From assembly GCA_009692585.1 (NCBI GenBank), contig SHYX01000010.1:47253-111252 (forward strand): a stretch of 64,000 nucleotides of DNA, given 5' to 3'. The notes under the pieces were generated by a model, which was not told the origin of the DNA, searched no databases, and saw nothing but the letters and a program-made list of their open reading frames with translations. Source of the stretch: Myxococcales bacterium. Its GTDB lineage: Bacteria > Myxococcota > UBA796 > SXON01. The first letter of the stretch is position 1, and each line of letters begins with the position of its first letter. The position numbers and the translations under genes are program-made. Positions 50,875 through 60,029 of the stretch are shown piece by piece.

Positions 50875-51957
50875 ATGGCCCGTCTTCACAACTTCTCCGC
50901 CGGTCCCGCCGTGCTTCCCGTATCGGTCGTGGAGGAGCTGCGCGCCAACCTGCTCGACCTCAACGGCTCGGGCATCGGCCTGATGGAGATCAGCCACCGC
51001 AGCAAGACCTTCCAGGCCGTGGTCGACGGCGCCGAGGCCCGCGTCAAGCGCGTGCTCGGCGTACCCCCGGACTACACCGTCCTGTTCCTGCAAGGCGGCG
51101 CCTCGCTCCAGTTCTACATGACCGCGCTCAACCTGCTCCGGCCCGGCGAACAGGCGGACTACCTGATCACCGGCACCTGGGCGCAGAAGGCGATCAAAGA
51201 GGCCGGGCGCATCGGCGACGCCAAGGCGATCTGGGATGACGCCGCGAACAATTTCAAGCGGGTGCCCCAGAACGGCGAGTACGCGGTGCGCGAAGGCGCG
51301 GTGTACCTGCATTACACCAGCAACAACACCATCTACGGCACCGAGTACCACCACCAGCCCGACGCCCAGGGCCACAAGCTCGTCGCCGACCTCAGCTCGG
51401 ACATCGCGGGGGTGCCCAGCAACATCGGCGCCCACGAGCTGATCTACGCCGGTGCGCAGAAGAACCTGGGTCCCAGCGGCGTAACCCTCGTCGTGCTCTC
51501 CCCGTGGGCGCTGGCGCGGGTCCCCGCGGGGTTGCCGGCCATGCTCGACTACAAGGTCGCCGCCAAGGACGGCAGCATGTACAACACGCCGAACTGCGTG
51601 GGCATCTACGTGCTGGACCGGGTGCTGGCGTGGATGGAGGCCAATGGCGGCATGCCGGCGATGATCGAGTACAACCGAAAGAAGGCGGGGACGCTCTACG
51701 CCGAGCTGGACCGCACCGCCTTCTGGCGCCCGCACGCCGAGGTCGCGAGTCGCAGTGTCATGAACGTCACCTGGCGGCTTCCGTCGGAGGAGCTGGAGGA
51801 CAAGTTCGTCAAGGAGTCCAAAGCCGCCGCGCTCGACGGCCTCAAGGGTCACCGCTCGGTCGGCGGATTGCGCGCCAGCCTCTACAACGCGCTGGAGCAG
51901 GGCAGCGTCGATGCGTTGATCGACTTCATGCGTGACTTCGAGCGCCGCTACGGGTAG
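50875..51957 (+). CDS. serC: Phosphoserine aminotransferase
   Basis: The product is 360 aa from the ATG at 50875, two bases after the serA stop. It converts phosphohydroxypyruvate to phosphoserine with glutamate, using PLP. Diagnostic runs are HNFSAGPAVLPVSV, GIGLMEISHRSK, FLQGGASLQFYM and the PLP-Lys segment YAGAQKNLGPSGVT (Lys near residue 197). The C-terminal end GHRSVGGLRASLYNAL is typical. The third step enzyme, serB, is not beside it. Confidence 0.96.
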   Translation: MARLHNFSAGPAVLPVSVVEELRANLLDLNGSGIGLMEISHRSKTFQAVVDGAEARVKRVLGVPPDYTVLFLQGGASLQFYMTALNLLRPGEQADYLITGTWAQKAIKEAGRIGDAKAIWDDAANNFKRVPQNGEYAVREGAVYLHYTSNNTIYGTEYHHQPDAQGHKLVADLSSDIAGVPSNIGAHELIYAGAQKNLGPSGVTLVVLSPWALARVPAGLPAMLDYKVAAKDGSMYNTPNCVGIYVLDRVLAWMEANGGMPAMIEYNRKKAGTLYAELDRTAFWRPHAEVASRSVMNVTWRLPSEELEDKFVKESKAAALDGLKGHRSVGGLRASLYNALEQGSVDALIDFMRDFERRYG

Positions 51958-52005
51958 CGTGAGGGCTGCCGCGTTGGTTAGGCGGCCGCATCACGCGAGG
52001 GTCTC

Positions 52006-52347
52006 ATGGCCGGTCACGACGACGAGACACCCGATCACCAGCACGAGCACGACGAGTCCTGCGACCACGAAGACGGCAACGACATCGTCACCCTGGTCGA
52101 CGCGGACGGCAACGAGGTCGACAACTACTGGCTCGGCCTCGTGGAACTCGACGACGAACAGTTCGCGCTCCTCTGCCCGGTCGAGGAGATGGACGAGGAG
52201 GCCGAGGCCACCACCGTCTACATCTACCACTACAGCGAAGACGAAGACGGCGCCGAGTCCTTCGAGGAGGTCGAGGACGAGGCGCTGCTGGCGCGGGTGC
52301 AGCAGGCGGCGGAGGCGATGTTCGCCGAGGGCGACGAGGAGGCGTAG
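52006..52347 (+). CDS. DUF1292-type acidic protein
   Basis: The product is 113 aa. The first about 25 residues are His/Asp-rich (DETPDHQHEHDESCDHEDG), which could bind metal. The core NDIVTLVDADGNEVDNYWLG...ELDDEQFALLCPVEEMDEE and the closing EVEDEALLARVQQ match DUF1292, found widely in Firmicutes and others but of unknown function. Its leader has GGTTAGGC 22 bases before the ATG, very similar to the one before the E1 gene at 57436. It may be on the serA-serC transcript. Confidence 0.82.
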   Translation: MAGHDDETPDHQHEHDESCDHEDGNDIVTLVDADGNEVDNYWLGLVELDDEQFALLCPVEEMDEEAEATTVYIYHYSEDEDGAESFEEVEDEALLARVQQAAEAMFAEGDEEA

Positions 52348-52370
52348 GCGCCCCCGATCGACCGCCTCGG

Positions 52371-54590
52371 CTACCCGCCCAGGTTCTCGTTCATGAACAC
52401 GTAGGCCTCGCCCTCCATCGTCGCGCTGGAGGACGAGAGCTTCTCGGGGTCGCCCGCCGCGTAGTCGTCGTCGCCGTCGCCGTCGATGTCGGCGCCGCGG
52501 GGGGCCATGCCCCATCCGAGCATGCCGTTTTCGTGGTCGCTGAGCCCCTCGGCCGAGCCCCCGAAGTAGTCCTCGATGGGGTACGACAGGCTAGTGGTTC
52601 CGGTCGAGCAGCACAGGTCGGAGCTGACGTACATCACCGCCCCGTAGGTCTCGTTCGGCAGGCCTAGGAACATGTCGTCGATCCCGTCGCCCGTGAAGTC
52701 GCCGCCACGCCGCAGCACCTCGACGTCGGCGGTGCTGGAGTCCCAGGTGTAGGTCACCAGCGCGTCGTCGGTGTCGAGGATGGTGGAGCGCAGGTAGGCG
52801 CCGCCCGCGAAGGCGTACAGCGCCGTGGCCTGCTCGAACACCCACAGGTCGTCCACCCCGTCGCCGGTGAGGTCGTCGCCAGCCTGGCTGGCAAAGCCGA
52901 AGTTCTCGGAGGTGGCGCCGTAGCCGAGCGTGCTGGCGACGCTGCCGAAACTGGTGCTGCCGCTGTAGCGGGCGCCGCTGCCCCACACGACCCACAACGC
53001 GCCCGAGTCGGTGCTGGGGGAGTCGACGGTGCCATCCGAGAACAGCATGTCCTGGTAGCCGTCACCATCGAGGTCGGAACCGGCCCCGAGATTGCGGTAG
53101 AAGATGTCGGAGGCGCCGGTGTAGCTCCACTGGGCGTCGGTCGACGAGGTGCTCAGGGCCCCGGTACCCCCGCCGTATTCCAGGGCGACCGCGTTGTTGC
53201 TGCCGCTGAGGTACGCGAGCATCAGGTCCTGCAGCCCGTCCCCGTCCAGGTCGAGGTCGGTGGCGATTCCGCGACCGGCGTACTGGCTGGAGGAACCGGC
53301 GACGGTGACCACCGCGTCGCTCAGGTCGCGACCACGCATCGCATCGGAGCCGTTGACGACGTAGACGGCGCCGCCGTTGCTGTTGATCGGGAGGGCGGAC
53401 ATGGCGAGGTCGTTGACGCCGTCGCCGTCGTAGTCGCCGAGCACGCTCACGAAGAAGCCGAGGCCATCCGCCGAGCCGTCGCCTTGAATGTCGTAGGCGG
53501 CGTCGCGAAGGTCGCCGGGGGAGGTGGGCAGGGTCGTCCCGCCCTGGAAAAGCGCCACGAGGCCACGGCCGTTGGTGCCGGTGGAGCTGGCGTTGTAGTA
53601 TGGAGCTCCCACGACGAGCTCGGCGAGCCCGTCGTCATCGAGGTCGCCGAGCGCGACGCTGTAGCCGGCCTGGTCGTAGTCGCCGCGGCCCACGTACAGG
53701 TACTCGCTCTGGTCGATCTCACACGACGCGTCGACGGTGCCGTCGCAGTCGTCGTCCTTGCCGTTGATCTGCTCGTCGGCGCTGATGTTGACGTCGGCGT
53801 CGTTGTCGTCGCAGTCGAGACCGGCACCGTAGTCCGACGAGCGGGAGCCGTCGCCGTCGTAGTCGTAGTCGTCGGCCCCGTCGCAGTTGGTGTCCCGGTT
53901 GTCGTACGGAACGTCCGGCGCGCCCGGGTAGTAGTCGATGTTGGAGTCCTGGCAGTCACCGCCGCCCGCGGTAGGGTCCTCGTTGAAGTCGTCGGTTTCG
54001 TAGCCGTCCTGGTCCTGGTCGTAGTCCGAGGCGCCATCGCAATTCTGGTCGACGCCGTCGTACCACAGCTCGCTGGCGCCGGGGTTGACGGCATTGTCGC
54101 CGTCGTCGCAGTCATCCCCCCCCGCGTCGATCCGGTCGTATCCGTCCCCGTCGGCGTCGATGATGGTGTGGGCGGTCACCCGCACGACCACCGAGCCCTT
54201 GTCCGGGTCGTTGCTCTCGAAGACCAGGTCCGCGGCGAAGTCCAGGTAGGCGTTGGAGGTGATCGAGATCGTGATCTGCGAGGTGCCACTCGGCGCGATG
54301 GTCACCGACAGCGGATTGGCGGAAAACGGCGATTCCGTGGAGACGTTGGCGACGACCAGATCGTCCGCGCCGGTGTTGGTGACGTTGACGAACTGCTGGT
54401 ATAGCTTGCCATATTGCACGTCGCCGAAGTCGAGCACCGGGTCGGTGTCGCCCGCTTCGATCCCGTTGGCGGTGAGGTTGATCTGCGGATCGGGCGACAC
54501 CGCCGGAGCCGTGTCTTTGCCTCCACCGGTGGTGTCGTTGATGATGCCGCCATCGCAGGCGAGGAGCAGGAGCAGGATCGGGTACCGCAA
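52371..54590 (-). CDS. Lipoprotein with ASH domain, metal-binding repeats and FG-GAP propeller
   Basis: The product is 739 aa from a TTG at 54590 (a TTG twelve bases further upstream is also open). The lipobox ILLLLLACDGG has Cys at about 11 with Asp at +2. A tether (DTTGGGKDTAPAVS) leads to an ASH-like domain (PVLDFGDVQYGKLYQQF). Four metal-binding repeats follow with DADGDGYD, DQDQDGYE and DYDGDGSR loops and NCDG, then FG-GAP/VCBS-type propeller blades (VALGDLDDDGLAELVVGAPY; GLGFFVSVLGDYDGDGVNDLA). Both halves bind calcium in known families. Cell-surface adhesion or matrix function is inferred. It converges with the DUF1292 gene, leaving 23 bases. Confidence 0.85.
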   Translation of the reverse strand: MRYPILLLLLACDGGIINDTTGGGKDTAPAVSPDPQINLTANGIEAGDTDPVLDFGDVQYGKLYQQFVNVTNTGADDLVVANVSTESPFSANPLSVTIAPSGTSQITISITSNAYLDFAADLVFESNDPDKGSVVVRVTAHTIIDADGDGYDRIDAGGDDCDDGDNAVNPGASELWYDGVDQNCDGASDYDQDQDGYETDDFNEDPTAGGGDCQDSNIDYYPGAPDVPYDNRDTNCDGADDYDYDGDGSRSSDYGAGLDCDDNDADVNISADEQINGKDDDCDGTVDASCEIDQSEYLYVGRGDYDQAGYSVALGDLDDDGLAELVVGAPYYNASSTGTNGRGLVALFQGGTTLPTSPGDLRDAAYDIQGDGSADGLGFFVSVLGDYDGDGVNDLAMSALPINSNGGAVYVVNGSDAMRGRDLSDAVVTVAGSSSQYAGRGIATDLDLDGDGLQDLMLAYLSGSNNAVALEYGGGTGALSTSSTDAQWSYTGASDIFYRNLGAGSDLDGDGYQDMLFSDGTVDSPSTDSGALWVVWGSGARYSGSTSFGSVASTLGYGATSENFGFASQAGDDLTGDGVDDLWVFEQATALYAFAGGAYLRSTILDTDDALVTYTWDSSTADVEVLRRGGDFTGDGIDDMFLGLPNETYGAVMYVSSDLCCSTGTTSLSYPIEDYFGGSAEGLSDHENGMLGWGMAPRGADIDGDGDDDYAAGDPEKLSSSSATMEGEAYVFMNENLGG

Positions 54591-54669
54591 GTCACCACCC
54601 AAGGAACAGGCGCCAGGATACCGTTTTGGGCGCTGTCGCGCCGCCCCAATTTTCCGATGGAGCCATCCC

Positions 54670-54981
54670 GTGTCCGATCGACTCGCTTTTGTTCGCGACT
54701 ACGTGGCCAAGAAGCCGACGGATCGCTTTGGCCTCTACACCCTGGGCATGGAGCTTCGCAAGGTGCACCAGTGGGTGGAGTGCTTCACCACCTTCGAGAC
54801 CCTGCTCGGGCTACACGCCGGCAATGGTCCTGCGTACTACGCCTACGGCATGGCGAAGAAGGAGTCGGGTGACCGGCCGGGCGCGGCCGTGGTGTGGCGG
54901 CGCGGGCTGGAGGCCATCGGCAACACCGACCCCAAGACCCACGCCGAGCTCGAAGAGGCCATCGAGTCGGTGGAGGACTGA
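54670..54981 (+). CDS. Small TPR-like protein
   Basis: The product is 103 aa from a GTG at 54670, with GGAG nine bases upstream. It consists of about three antiparallel helix pairs with TPR spacing (FGLYTLGMELRKVHQWVECF; AYYAYGMAKKESGDRPGAAV; WRRGLEAIGNTDPKTHAEL). Such small scaffolds occur widely. The partner is unknown. It is divergent from the FG-GAP lipoprotein gene. Confidence 0.72.
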   Translation: MSDRLAFVRDYVAKKPTDRFGLYTLGMELRKVHQWVECFTTFETLLGLHAGNGPAYYAYGMAKKESGDRPGAAVVWRRGLEAIGNTDPKTHAELEEAIESVED

Positions 54982-54992
54982 TATGGTATGAG

Positions 54993-55088
54993 TCATCCGG
55001 ATGGCGCGGCCGGGGCCGCACCAAAGCGCAGGATCGAAGCGCCCCGCCCGGCCAGGTGGTCGCAGCCCGGCAACAGCAGGAGCCACAT
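54993..55088 (-). CDS. Tiny coupled reading frame, possible 31-residue lipoprotein or leader peptide
   Basis: The ATG at 55088 shares its A with the stop of the upstream radical SAM gene (TGATG), a strong coupling arrangement. The 31-residue product starts MWLLLLPGCDHLAGRG, with a lipobox-like LLPGC and Asp at +2, and ends APAAPSG. It could be a tiny lipoprotein, a substrate peptide for the radical SAM pair, or chance. Composition does not discriminate. The frame's small size makes this tentative. Confidence 0.3.
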   Translation of the reverse strand: MWLLLLPGCDHLAGRGASILRFGAAPAAPSG

Positions 55089-55831
55089 CAGAACGCACCC
55101 GCCGGGCGAGGCGGCGGCTGCAGCCCTACCGACAGGCAGGCGTCGGCGTGCAGCGCGTCCGCGTGGGCCTGATCGCCGGTGTTCCAACGCCGCAGGTACA
55201 GCGCGTCGCGGTCCATCGGGGGCCAGTCGCCCGTCAGCGCCGGATCGCGCCCGAGATCGTTCAGGCGTGTGCGCCAGTGCTCGACGAAGGGGACGACCTC
55301 GTCGGTGTTGCCGTCCTGCACCACGAAGGCGAGGTGGGCCACCGGGCGCCGGGCGTCGCCGCGCAGAGCCAGGAAGCGCTCGACGTTGCGGAAGACGACA
55401 TCGCGCCGGTCGGCGCCCTTGACCTTGGCGTAGGTGCCCGCAGCGTAGGCGTCGATCGAGAAGTGCACCGCCAGGAAGGTGTCCGCGGCGGCGTCGGTGC
55501 GCCCGGCCAGATCGATCAGCAGCCGCGCGCGCTCCTCGGGGAGGATCACCGCGTTGGTATGCAGTTTGAAATGGCGGAAGCGGCGGTTGCCCCGATTTTC
55601 GTCGAAGGCATGCCGTACGTAGCGGTCGAACTCCGGATGGAGGGTCGGCTCACCCAGCCAGTGCGGGCACAGCGTCACCTCGGGCATTCCAGCCAGCCCG
55701 GCGACGCCGGCGCTCCAGACGTCGAACGGCATGAATCGATGCGGGGCCCCATGCGCTTCTTCGCGGAGCGATTGGCTGCACATCCGGCACCGCAGGTTGC
55801 AGTGGTCGGTCAGCTCCAGATTCACGTTCAT
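55088..55831 (-). CDS. Radical SAM protein, second of a tandem pair
   Basis: The product is 247 aa from the ATG at 55831, which overlaps the preceding stop by four bases (ATGA). The cluster motif CNLRCRMC (CX3CX2C, residues 11-18) is at the very N-terminus as in peptide-modifying and MoaA-like enzymes. MPEVTLCPHWLGEPTLHPEF and the HTNAVIL strand follow. Only one late Cys (ADACLSVG) is present, so a full SPASM domain is missing. The final run of prolines suggests a shortened C-terminus. Substrate is unknown; it may act with the upstream radical SAM protein on a shared target. Confidence 0.82.
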   Translation of the reverse strand: MNVNLELTDHCNLRCRMCSQSLREEAHGAPHRFMPFDVWSAGVAGLAGMPEVTLCPHWLGEPTLHPEFDRYVRHAFDENRGNRRFRHFKLHTNAVILPEERARLLIDLAGRTDAAADTFLAVHFSIDAYAAGTYAKVKGADRRDVVFRNVERFLALRGDARRPVAHLAFVVQDGNTDEVVPFVEHWRTRLNDLGRDPALTGDWPPMDRDALYLRRWNTGDQAHADALHADACLSVGLQPPPRPAGAF

Positions 55832-56904
55832 GCGGCCGCCACCGGCAGGCGCCCGCGGATCGCGCGTTCGTGGTCGAGCAGGTTCTCGCTGCACTCCACG
55901 CAGCGGCCGGTGGGCCGGCCCTCGAGCATTCCGGCGCGCAGCTCCTGCAGGAACGGATCGCTCTGCCAGACCGTCGCCAACGACGTCTCCTTGATGCTGC
56001 CACCGGCGCCGGCCAGGACACAACAGGCCGCGACATGGCCGTCGGCGGTGACGGTCAGGTGGTGCCAGGCTTTGAGGCAGGGGGCGCGCGCGTGGCCGGG
56101 GGTGTTTCCCGGGACGACAGGCGGCAGCCGGTCGCCGCGGGCGAGCGCGTCTGGGTCCAGGAGGCGCGCGTAGGTGGTGCGCACGCCCAGGCGCTCCGCG
56201 GCGGCGATGCCCTCGTGCAGGCGGACTCCGAGGCGGGCCTGCTCCGCCGGGCCCAGCGCGAAGGCTCGCTGCTCCGGTCGGTAGGCGACGAGGGCGTCCA
56301 GCTCCACGGCGTCGGCGCCCAGGGCGTGGGCGAGGTGGACCAGGGCCTCCAGCTCGTCGAGGTTGTCGCGAGTCAGAACAGTATGCAGGAGCAGCCGGGG
56401 CCCGCTTCTGGCGCGATCTCGTGCGGCTCGCAGGGCACACACGTTGCGAACCGTGCGGAAAAACGCGCCGGCGCAGCCTCGCAGGCGATCGTGGGTGCGC
56501 GCGCGCGCCCCGTCGATAGAGATGTGCACCTCATCCCAGGCCATCTCGACCAGCGCCGCGCGAACGGCCGGCCCCAGCAAGGTGCCGTTGGTGGTCAGGC
56601 TCCCCGCCAGCCCATGCGCCTTGGCGCGCCGCATCACCTCTACCGTATGCGTCGCGATCAGCGGCTCGCCGCCGCCGAGCACCATGACGCGCCGGGCGCC
56701 CATTGCCGCGGCTTCGTCCACCAGCTCGAGCATGCGCTCGGCGCTGAGTTCGCCGGACGGGCGTTGGTGGCGCAGCGTCGTGTCGCAGAAGCGGCAGGAG
56801 AGGTTGCAGACGAGCGTGGGGTACAGCTCGAGCGTCCAGGGACCGCGGGCCCCCTCGGGGTCGCGCCCGACCACCCGCGCGGCGATGGCGTCCAACTCGT
56901 CCAC
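55828..56904 (-). CDS. Radical SAM/SPASM-type protein, first of a tandem pair
   Basis: The product is 358 aa from the GTG at 56904; longer open sequence upstream would overlap the divergent lipoprotein. The motif LVCNLSCRFCDTTLRH (CX3CX2C, about 34-41) is followed by GGGEPLIATHTVEVM and SLTTNGTLL, as in PqqE/anSME-type enzymes. The C-terminal half has extra cysteines for auxiliary clusters (APCLKAW, ACCVLAG, GRCVECSEN), the pattern of a SPASM domain. Such enzymes modify peptides or proteins. The two-gene arrangement suggests joint action. No recognisable RiPP precursor of known type is nearby. Confidence 0.85.
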   Translation of the reverse strand: MDELDAIAARVVGRDPEGARGPWTLELYPTLVCNLSCRFCDTTLRHQRPSGELSAERMLELVDEAAAMGARRVMVLGGGEPLIATHTVEVMRRAKAHGLAGSLTTNGTLLGPAVRAALVEMAWDEVHISIDGARARTHDRLRGCAGAFFRTVRNVCALRAARDRARSGPRLLLHTVLTRDNLDELEALVHLAHALGADAVELDALVAYRPEQRAFALGPAEQARLGVRLHEGIAAAERLGVRTTYARLLDPDALARGDRLPPVVPGNTPGHARAPCLKAWHHLTVTADGHVAACCVLAGAGGSIKETSLATVWQSDPFLQELRAGMLEGRPTGRCVECSENLLDHERAIRGRLPVAAA

Positions 56905-56950
56905 GGCGCCACCGTAGCACTCTGACGGCAAAGCGCGGTAAGCTCCCCGG

Positions 56951-57388
56951 ATGCTGTCTCTGCTTCCGGTACTGCTTCTCGCTTCCTGCGCGCCGACCGA
57001 TACCGAAACCGCCGAGCCGGAGCCGGAATTCTGCAGCGACCCCACCTTCGATGGCGCCACCATCGAGGAAGAGGGCGGCGACGCGAGCCCGGGCAGTGGC
57101 ACGCTCCGCATCCGCGTCATCACCGATCAGAGCGCTGATGTGAACGATCCGTACTACGTCGCCTACAAATCCTACGCGCTGGAGCCTGCCGAGACCGGCG
57201 GCGTACAGACCACCGGCACCACCAGCGGCGACGGTCTGGTCGAAAAGACCTTGGGCGAGGGGATTTGGTCCTTCGAAGCGAGTTGGACGCGCGGAAGCCG
57301 CACCTGCCTCGCGGTAAACAAGGAGATCCCGGTCTCCCAGGGCACGGTCACGCAGGCCTGCGTGGTCCTGACCTGCCCGCAGGACTGA
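56951..57388 (+). CDS. Small lipoprotein, unknown function
   Basis: The product is 145 aa. The lipobox LLLASCAPT (Cys at 13) is followed by an acidic Thr/Glu tether (DTETAEPEPE). The beta-rich body (GTLRIRVITDQSADVNDPYY; GDGLVEKTLGEGIWSFEASW) has four Cys in two late pairs (FCSD, RTCLAV, QACVVLTC). It looks like a small transthyretin-like or carboxypeptidase-regulatory-like domain. It is divergent from the radical SAM pair, with 46 bases between the starts. Confidence 0.72.
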   Translation: MLSLLPVLLLASCAPTDTETAEPEPEFCSDPTFDGATIEEEGGDASPGSGTLRIRVITDQSADVNDPYYVAYKSYALEPAETGGVQTTGTTSGDGLVEKTLGEGIWSFEASWTRGSRTCLAVNKEIPVSQGTVTQACVVLTCPQD

Positions 57389-57435
57389 GCGTGGGTGGCT
57401 AGGCCCGGTTAGGCCGCGGGCGCTTCGGAGTCGCC

Positions 57436-59637
57436 ATGGCCATCCTCCCGGTTCCGTCCTTCGCGGACATTCCCGCCCCGACCGCGCTCGAGTTGGCGTT
57501 GGCCTATGAGGTCTCGTCACGCAGCCGCTCCACCGAAGAGCAGATCGTCCGCCTCGTCAGTCGCGGCGAGGTGAAGTTCGCCATCTGGGGACCGGGCGAA
57601 GAGGTGCACGGCACCGCCACCGCGTTGGCGCTGCACAAGGCCTGCGACCGCGCGAAGTTCGGGATCGTCCCGCACTACCGGTCGGGCGCCCTCTGCGCGA
57701 TGTGGGCCAAGCTGGGCGGCTACTCGGACTTCACGCTCGACGTGCTCCGCCAGCAGTTCAGCAAGGACACCGACCGCATGTCGCGGGGTCGGCAGATGGT
57801 CTACCACCTCGACATGCCCGAGCTGGGCATCCTTCCGGTGCAGTCGCCGGTGGGAATGCAGCTCGGCAAGGCGGCCGGGTACGCCAAGGGCTTCAAGGTG
57901 AAGGGTGTGTCGGGCTCGTTGTCGATGGCGATCGTCGGCGACGGCACCACGGCGGAAGGCGATCTGCACGACGCGATGAACGCCGCCGCGGTGTGGGAGC
58001 TGCCGACGCTTTTCCTCGTCACCGACAACCGCGTTGCCATCTCGACCCAGCCCCACGAGGGGCGCGGCATCCGTGATTTCGGCGTCTATGCCGAGAGCTT
58101 CGGCATGAACTTCATCTCGGCCGACGGTCGTGACTTCAATGATGTGTACCAGGCGACCTACCGGGCCGCGCGTTTCATCGTCGAGACCGGCAAGCCAGTG
58201 TTCATGCACGTGCATGACCTGCCGCGCTTCAACGGCCACTCCTCCGCCGCCGACGTCACCTACGATCTGAAGCAGGACGATCCCCTCATCCGCTTCGGTG
58301 GTGAGCTGGTTTCAGCAGGTCACCTCACCCCGCGCGACGTGCTCAGTCGGGTGGTCGGCGAAGGGCGCGACTTCTTCGCGCACCACGAGCTCGGCAACGT
58401 GATGGCCCGCCAGGACGAGGAGGTCCGCGCGCTCATCGACCAGGTGCGGGGCGAGCCCGAGCCGCCGCCCGAGAGCGTTTTTGAGAATATCCGCGCCCCC
58501 TTCCCGGACGTCGCTGAGCCGACTCCGGGGCCGGGGCAGACGAATGTCACGTACGCGGGCGCCATCCGCGCCGCGCTCAAGAACATGATCGCCAACCACA
58601 ACGGCGTGCTCTGGGGCCAGGACGTTGGCCGCCTCGGCGGCGTGATGACCGCCACCGCGGGCCTCAAAAAGTTGTTTCCGGACCGGATCATCGACGCCCC
58701 GCTGAACGAGCCGCTGATCCTCGGCACCGGGTGCGGAGCGGGTCTGCATCGCGACCTGTTGGCGCTACCCGAAATCCAGTTCGGCGACTACACGCTCAAC
58801 TCGTTCCACTGGCTCGTGCACATGGGGAACCTGTACTGGTGCACCAACGGGCGCAGCAATTTCGCGACGATCCTGCGCACGCCGGTCGATCCTTTCGGCG
58901 GCGGCGCGGTGTACCACTCGATGTCGCTGGACGGGTACTTCACCCCGATTCCGGGCCTGACCATCATCATGCCCAGCACCAGCTTCGACGTGTACGGACT
59001 TTTGATGTCGGCAGCCCGCTACCGCGGGCCGGTCATCTGCCTCGAGCCCAAGTGGATGTACCGACAGGCGCTCGGTCCTGCCTTCCCCGGAGAGCCCACC
59101 GAACCCGACGCGATCACGACGCTCAAAAAATCGATCATGCGCGGCGAGGTGCCGGAGCTTCCCGTCGACCTGGCCGTTCCGCTCGGCAAGGGCATCGTGC
59201 GTCGGCCGGGTCGCGACATCACCCTCGTGACGTGGGGGCGCGCGGTCTGGACGTCCATGGGCGCGGCGGCGACGCTGGCGAAAGAGGGCATCGAGGTCGA
59301 GGTCATCGACCTCCGCACGCTGGTGCCTCCCGACATGGAACTCGTCTACGAGAGCGTGTCGCGCACCGGCCGGCTCCTGGTCGCGGCCGAGGATCGCACC
59401 TTCTCGGGTTTCGTCCGGCAGATCCAGGGCGATGTCATCGAGCGCTTCCCGGGGTTGCCGGCGGTCGCGCTCGGTCAGAAGTACGTTCCGGGCGTCGCTC
59501 AGAACCTGGCGTTGGAGGAGGCGGTGGTCTTCTGTACCGACGATGTCCTGCGCGGCGCGCGCGCCATCGTCGCGGCAAGGGTCGGTGTGTCGCGGACCAA
59601 GGTGGTCGAGGTCGCGCCGAGGTATTTCTTGGTTTGA
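57436..59637 (+). CDS. Fused alpha/beta 2-oxoacid dehydrogenase E1 component
   Basis: The product is 733 aa. Residues about 1-370 are an E1-alpha domain with GPGEEVHGTATALAL and the thiamine diphosphate motif GDGTTAEGDLHDAMN (about 174-188), ending near the NN of LVTDNRVA. Residues about 375-733 are an E1-beta domain with VLWGQDVGRLGGVM, DAPLNEPLILG and VEVIDLRTLVPPD. The fusion is seen in branched-chain and acetoin/pyruvate-type E1 enzymes of some bacteria. No E2 (lipoyl) or E3 gene is beside it, so the substrate cannot be set. GGTTAGGC lies 21 bases before the ATG and GGAG just before it. Confidence 0.93.
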   Translation: MAILPVPSFADIPAPTALELALAYEVSSRSRSTEEQIVRLVSRGEVKFAIWGPGEEVHGTATALALHKACDRAKFGIVPHYRSGALCAMWAKLGGYSDFTLDVLRQQFSKDTDRMSRGRQMVYHLDMPELGILPVQSPVGMQLGKAAGYAKGFKVKGVSGSLSMAIVGDGTTAEGDLHDAMNAAAVWELPTLFLVTDNRVAISTQPHEGRGIRDFGVYAESFGMNFISADGRDFNDVYQATYRAARFIVETGKPVFMHVHDLPRFNGHSSAADVTYDLKQDDPLIRFGGELVSAGHLTPRDVLSRVVGEGRDFFAHHELGNVMARQDEEVRALIDQVRGEPEPPPESVFENIRAPFPDVAEPTPGPGQTNVTYAGAIRAALKNMIANHNGVLWGQDVGRLGGVMTATAGLKKLFPDRIIDAPLNEPLILGTGCGAGLHRDLLALPEIQFGDYTLNSFHWLVHMGNLYWCTNGRSNFATILRTPVDPFGGGAVYHSMSLDGYFTPIPGLTIIMPSTSFDVYGLLMSAARYRGPVICLEPKWMYRQALGPAFPGEPTEPDAITTLKKSIMRGEVPELPVDLAVPLGKGIVRRPGRDITLVTWGRAVWTSMGAAATLAKEGIEVEVIDLRTLVPPDMELVYESVSRTGRLLVAAEDRTFSGFVRQIQGDVIERFPGLPAVALGQKYVPGVAQNLALEEAVVFCTDDVLRGARAIVAARVGVSRTKVVEVAPRYFLV

Positions 59638-59639
59638 GG

Positions 59640-60029
59640 CTACCCGTCGGCGGCCGCGGGGAAGTAGGCCCGGACGGCGGGGTCGGCGGTCAGCAATTCG
59701 ATTCCTTCTACCATCGCTTGGCCCACGAGCAGCCGGTCAAAGGGGTCGTGGTGCAACGCGGGGAGCGCCGCGGCCGCAAGGGCGTGTGCTTCCATGATCG
59801 GCAAGACGCCCACCCGGTTCAGGTGGCGGTGTCGGGAGAGCAGTTGACCGGGGGGCTCGGCCAGCGGTAGCTTTCCAAGCGCGTGTTTGATGCCAACCTC
59901 CCAGCTGCTGGCGACGCTCCAGAGCAGCTCGACGTTCGGAGTGGCGATCTGTCGGCGAAGTCGGGGTGACAGGCGGGCGTCGTCGCTGATCCACCACAAG
60001 AATACGTGAGTATCCAGAAGGTATTTCAA
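59640..60029 (-). CDS. PIN-domain ribonuclease toxin
   Basis: The product is 129 aa with the PIN fold acidic residues in KYLLDTHVFLWW (Asp near 6), SSWEVGIKHALGK (Glu near 43) and DPFDRLLVGQAM (two Asp near 94-97), which bind the catalytic metal. Members of this subgroup cleave RNA and pair with Phd/VapB-like antitoxins, as found directly upstream. The start overlaps the antitoxin stop by four bases, the classic toxin-antitoxin layout. Target RNA is unknown. It converges with the E1 gene with only two bases between stops. Confidence 0.9.
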   Translation of the reverse strand: MKYLLDTHVFLWWISDDARLSPRLRRQIATPNVELLWSVASSWEVGIKHALGKLPLAEPPGQLLSRHRHLNRVGVLPIMEAHALAAAALPALHHDPFDRLLVGQAMVEGIELLTADPAVRAYFPAAADG

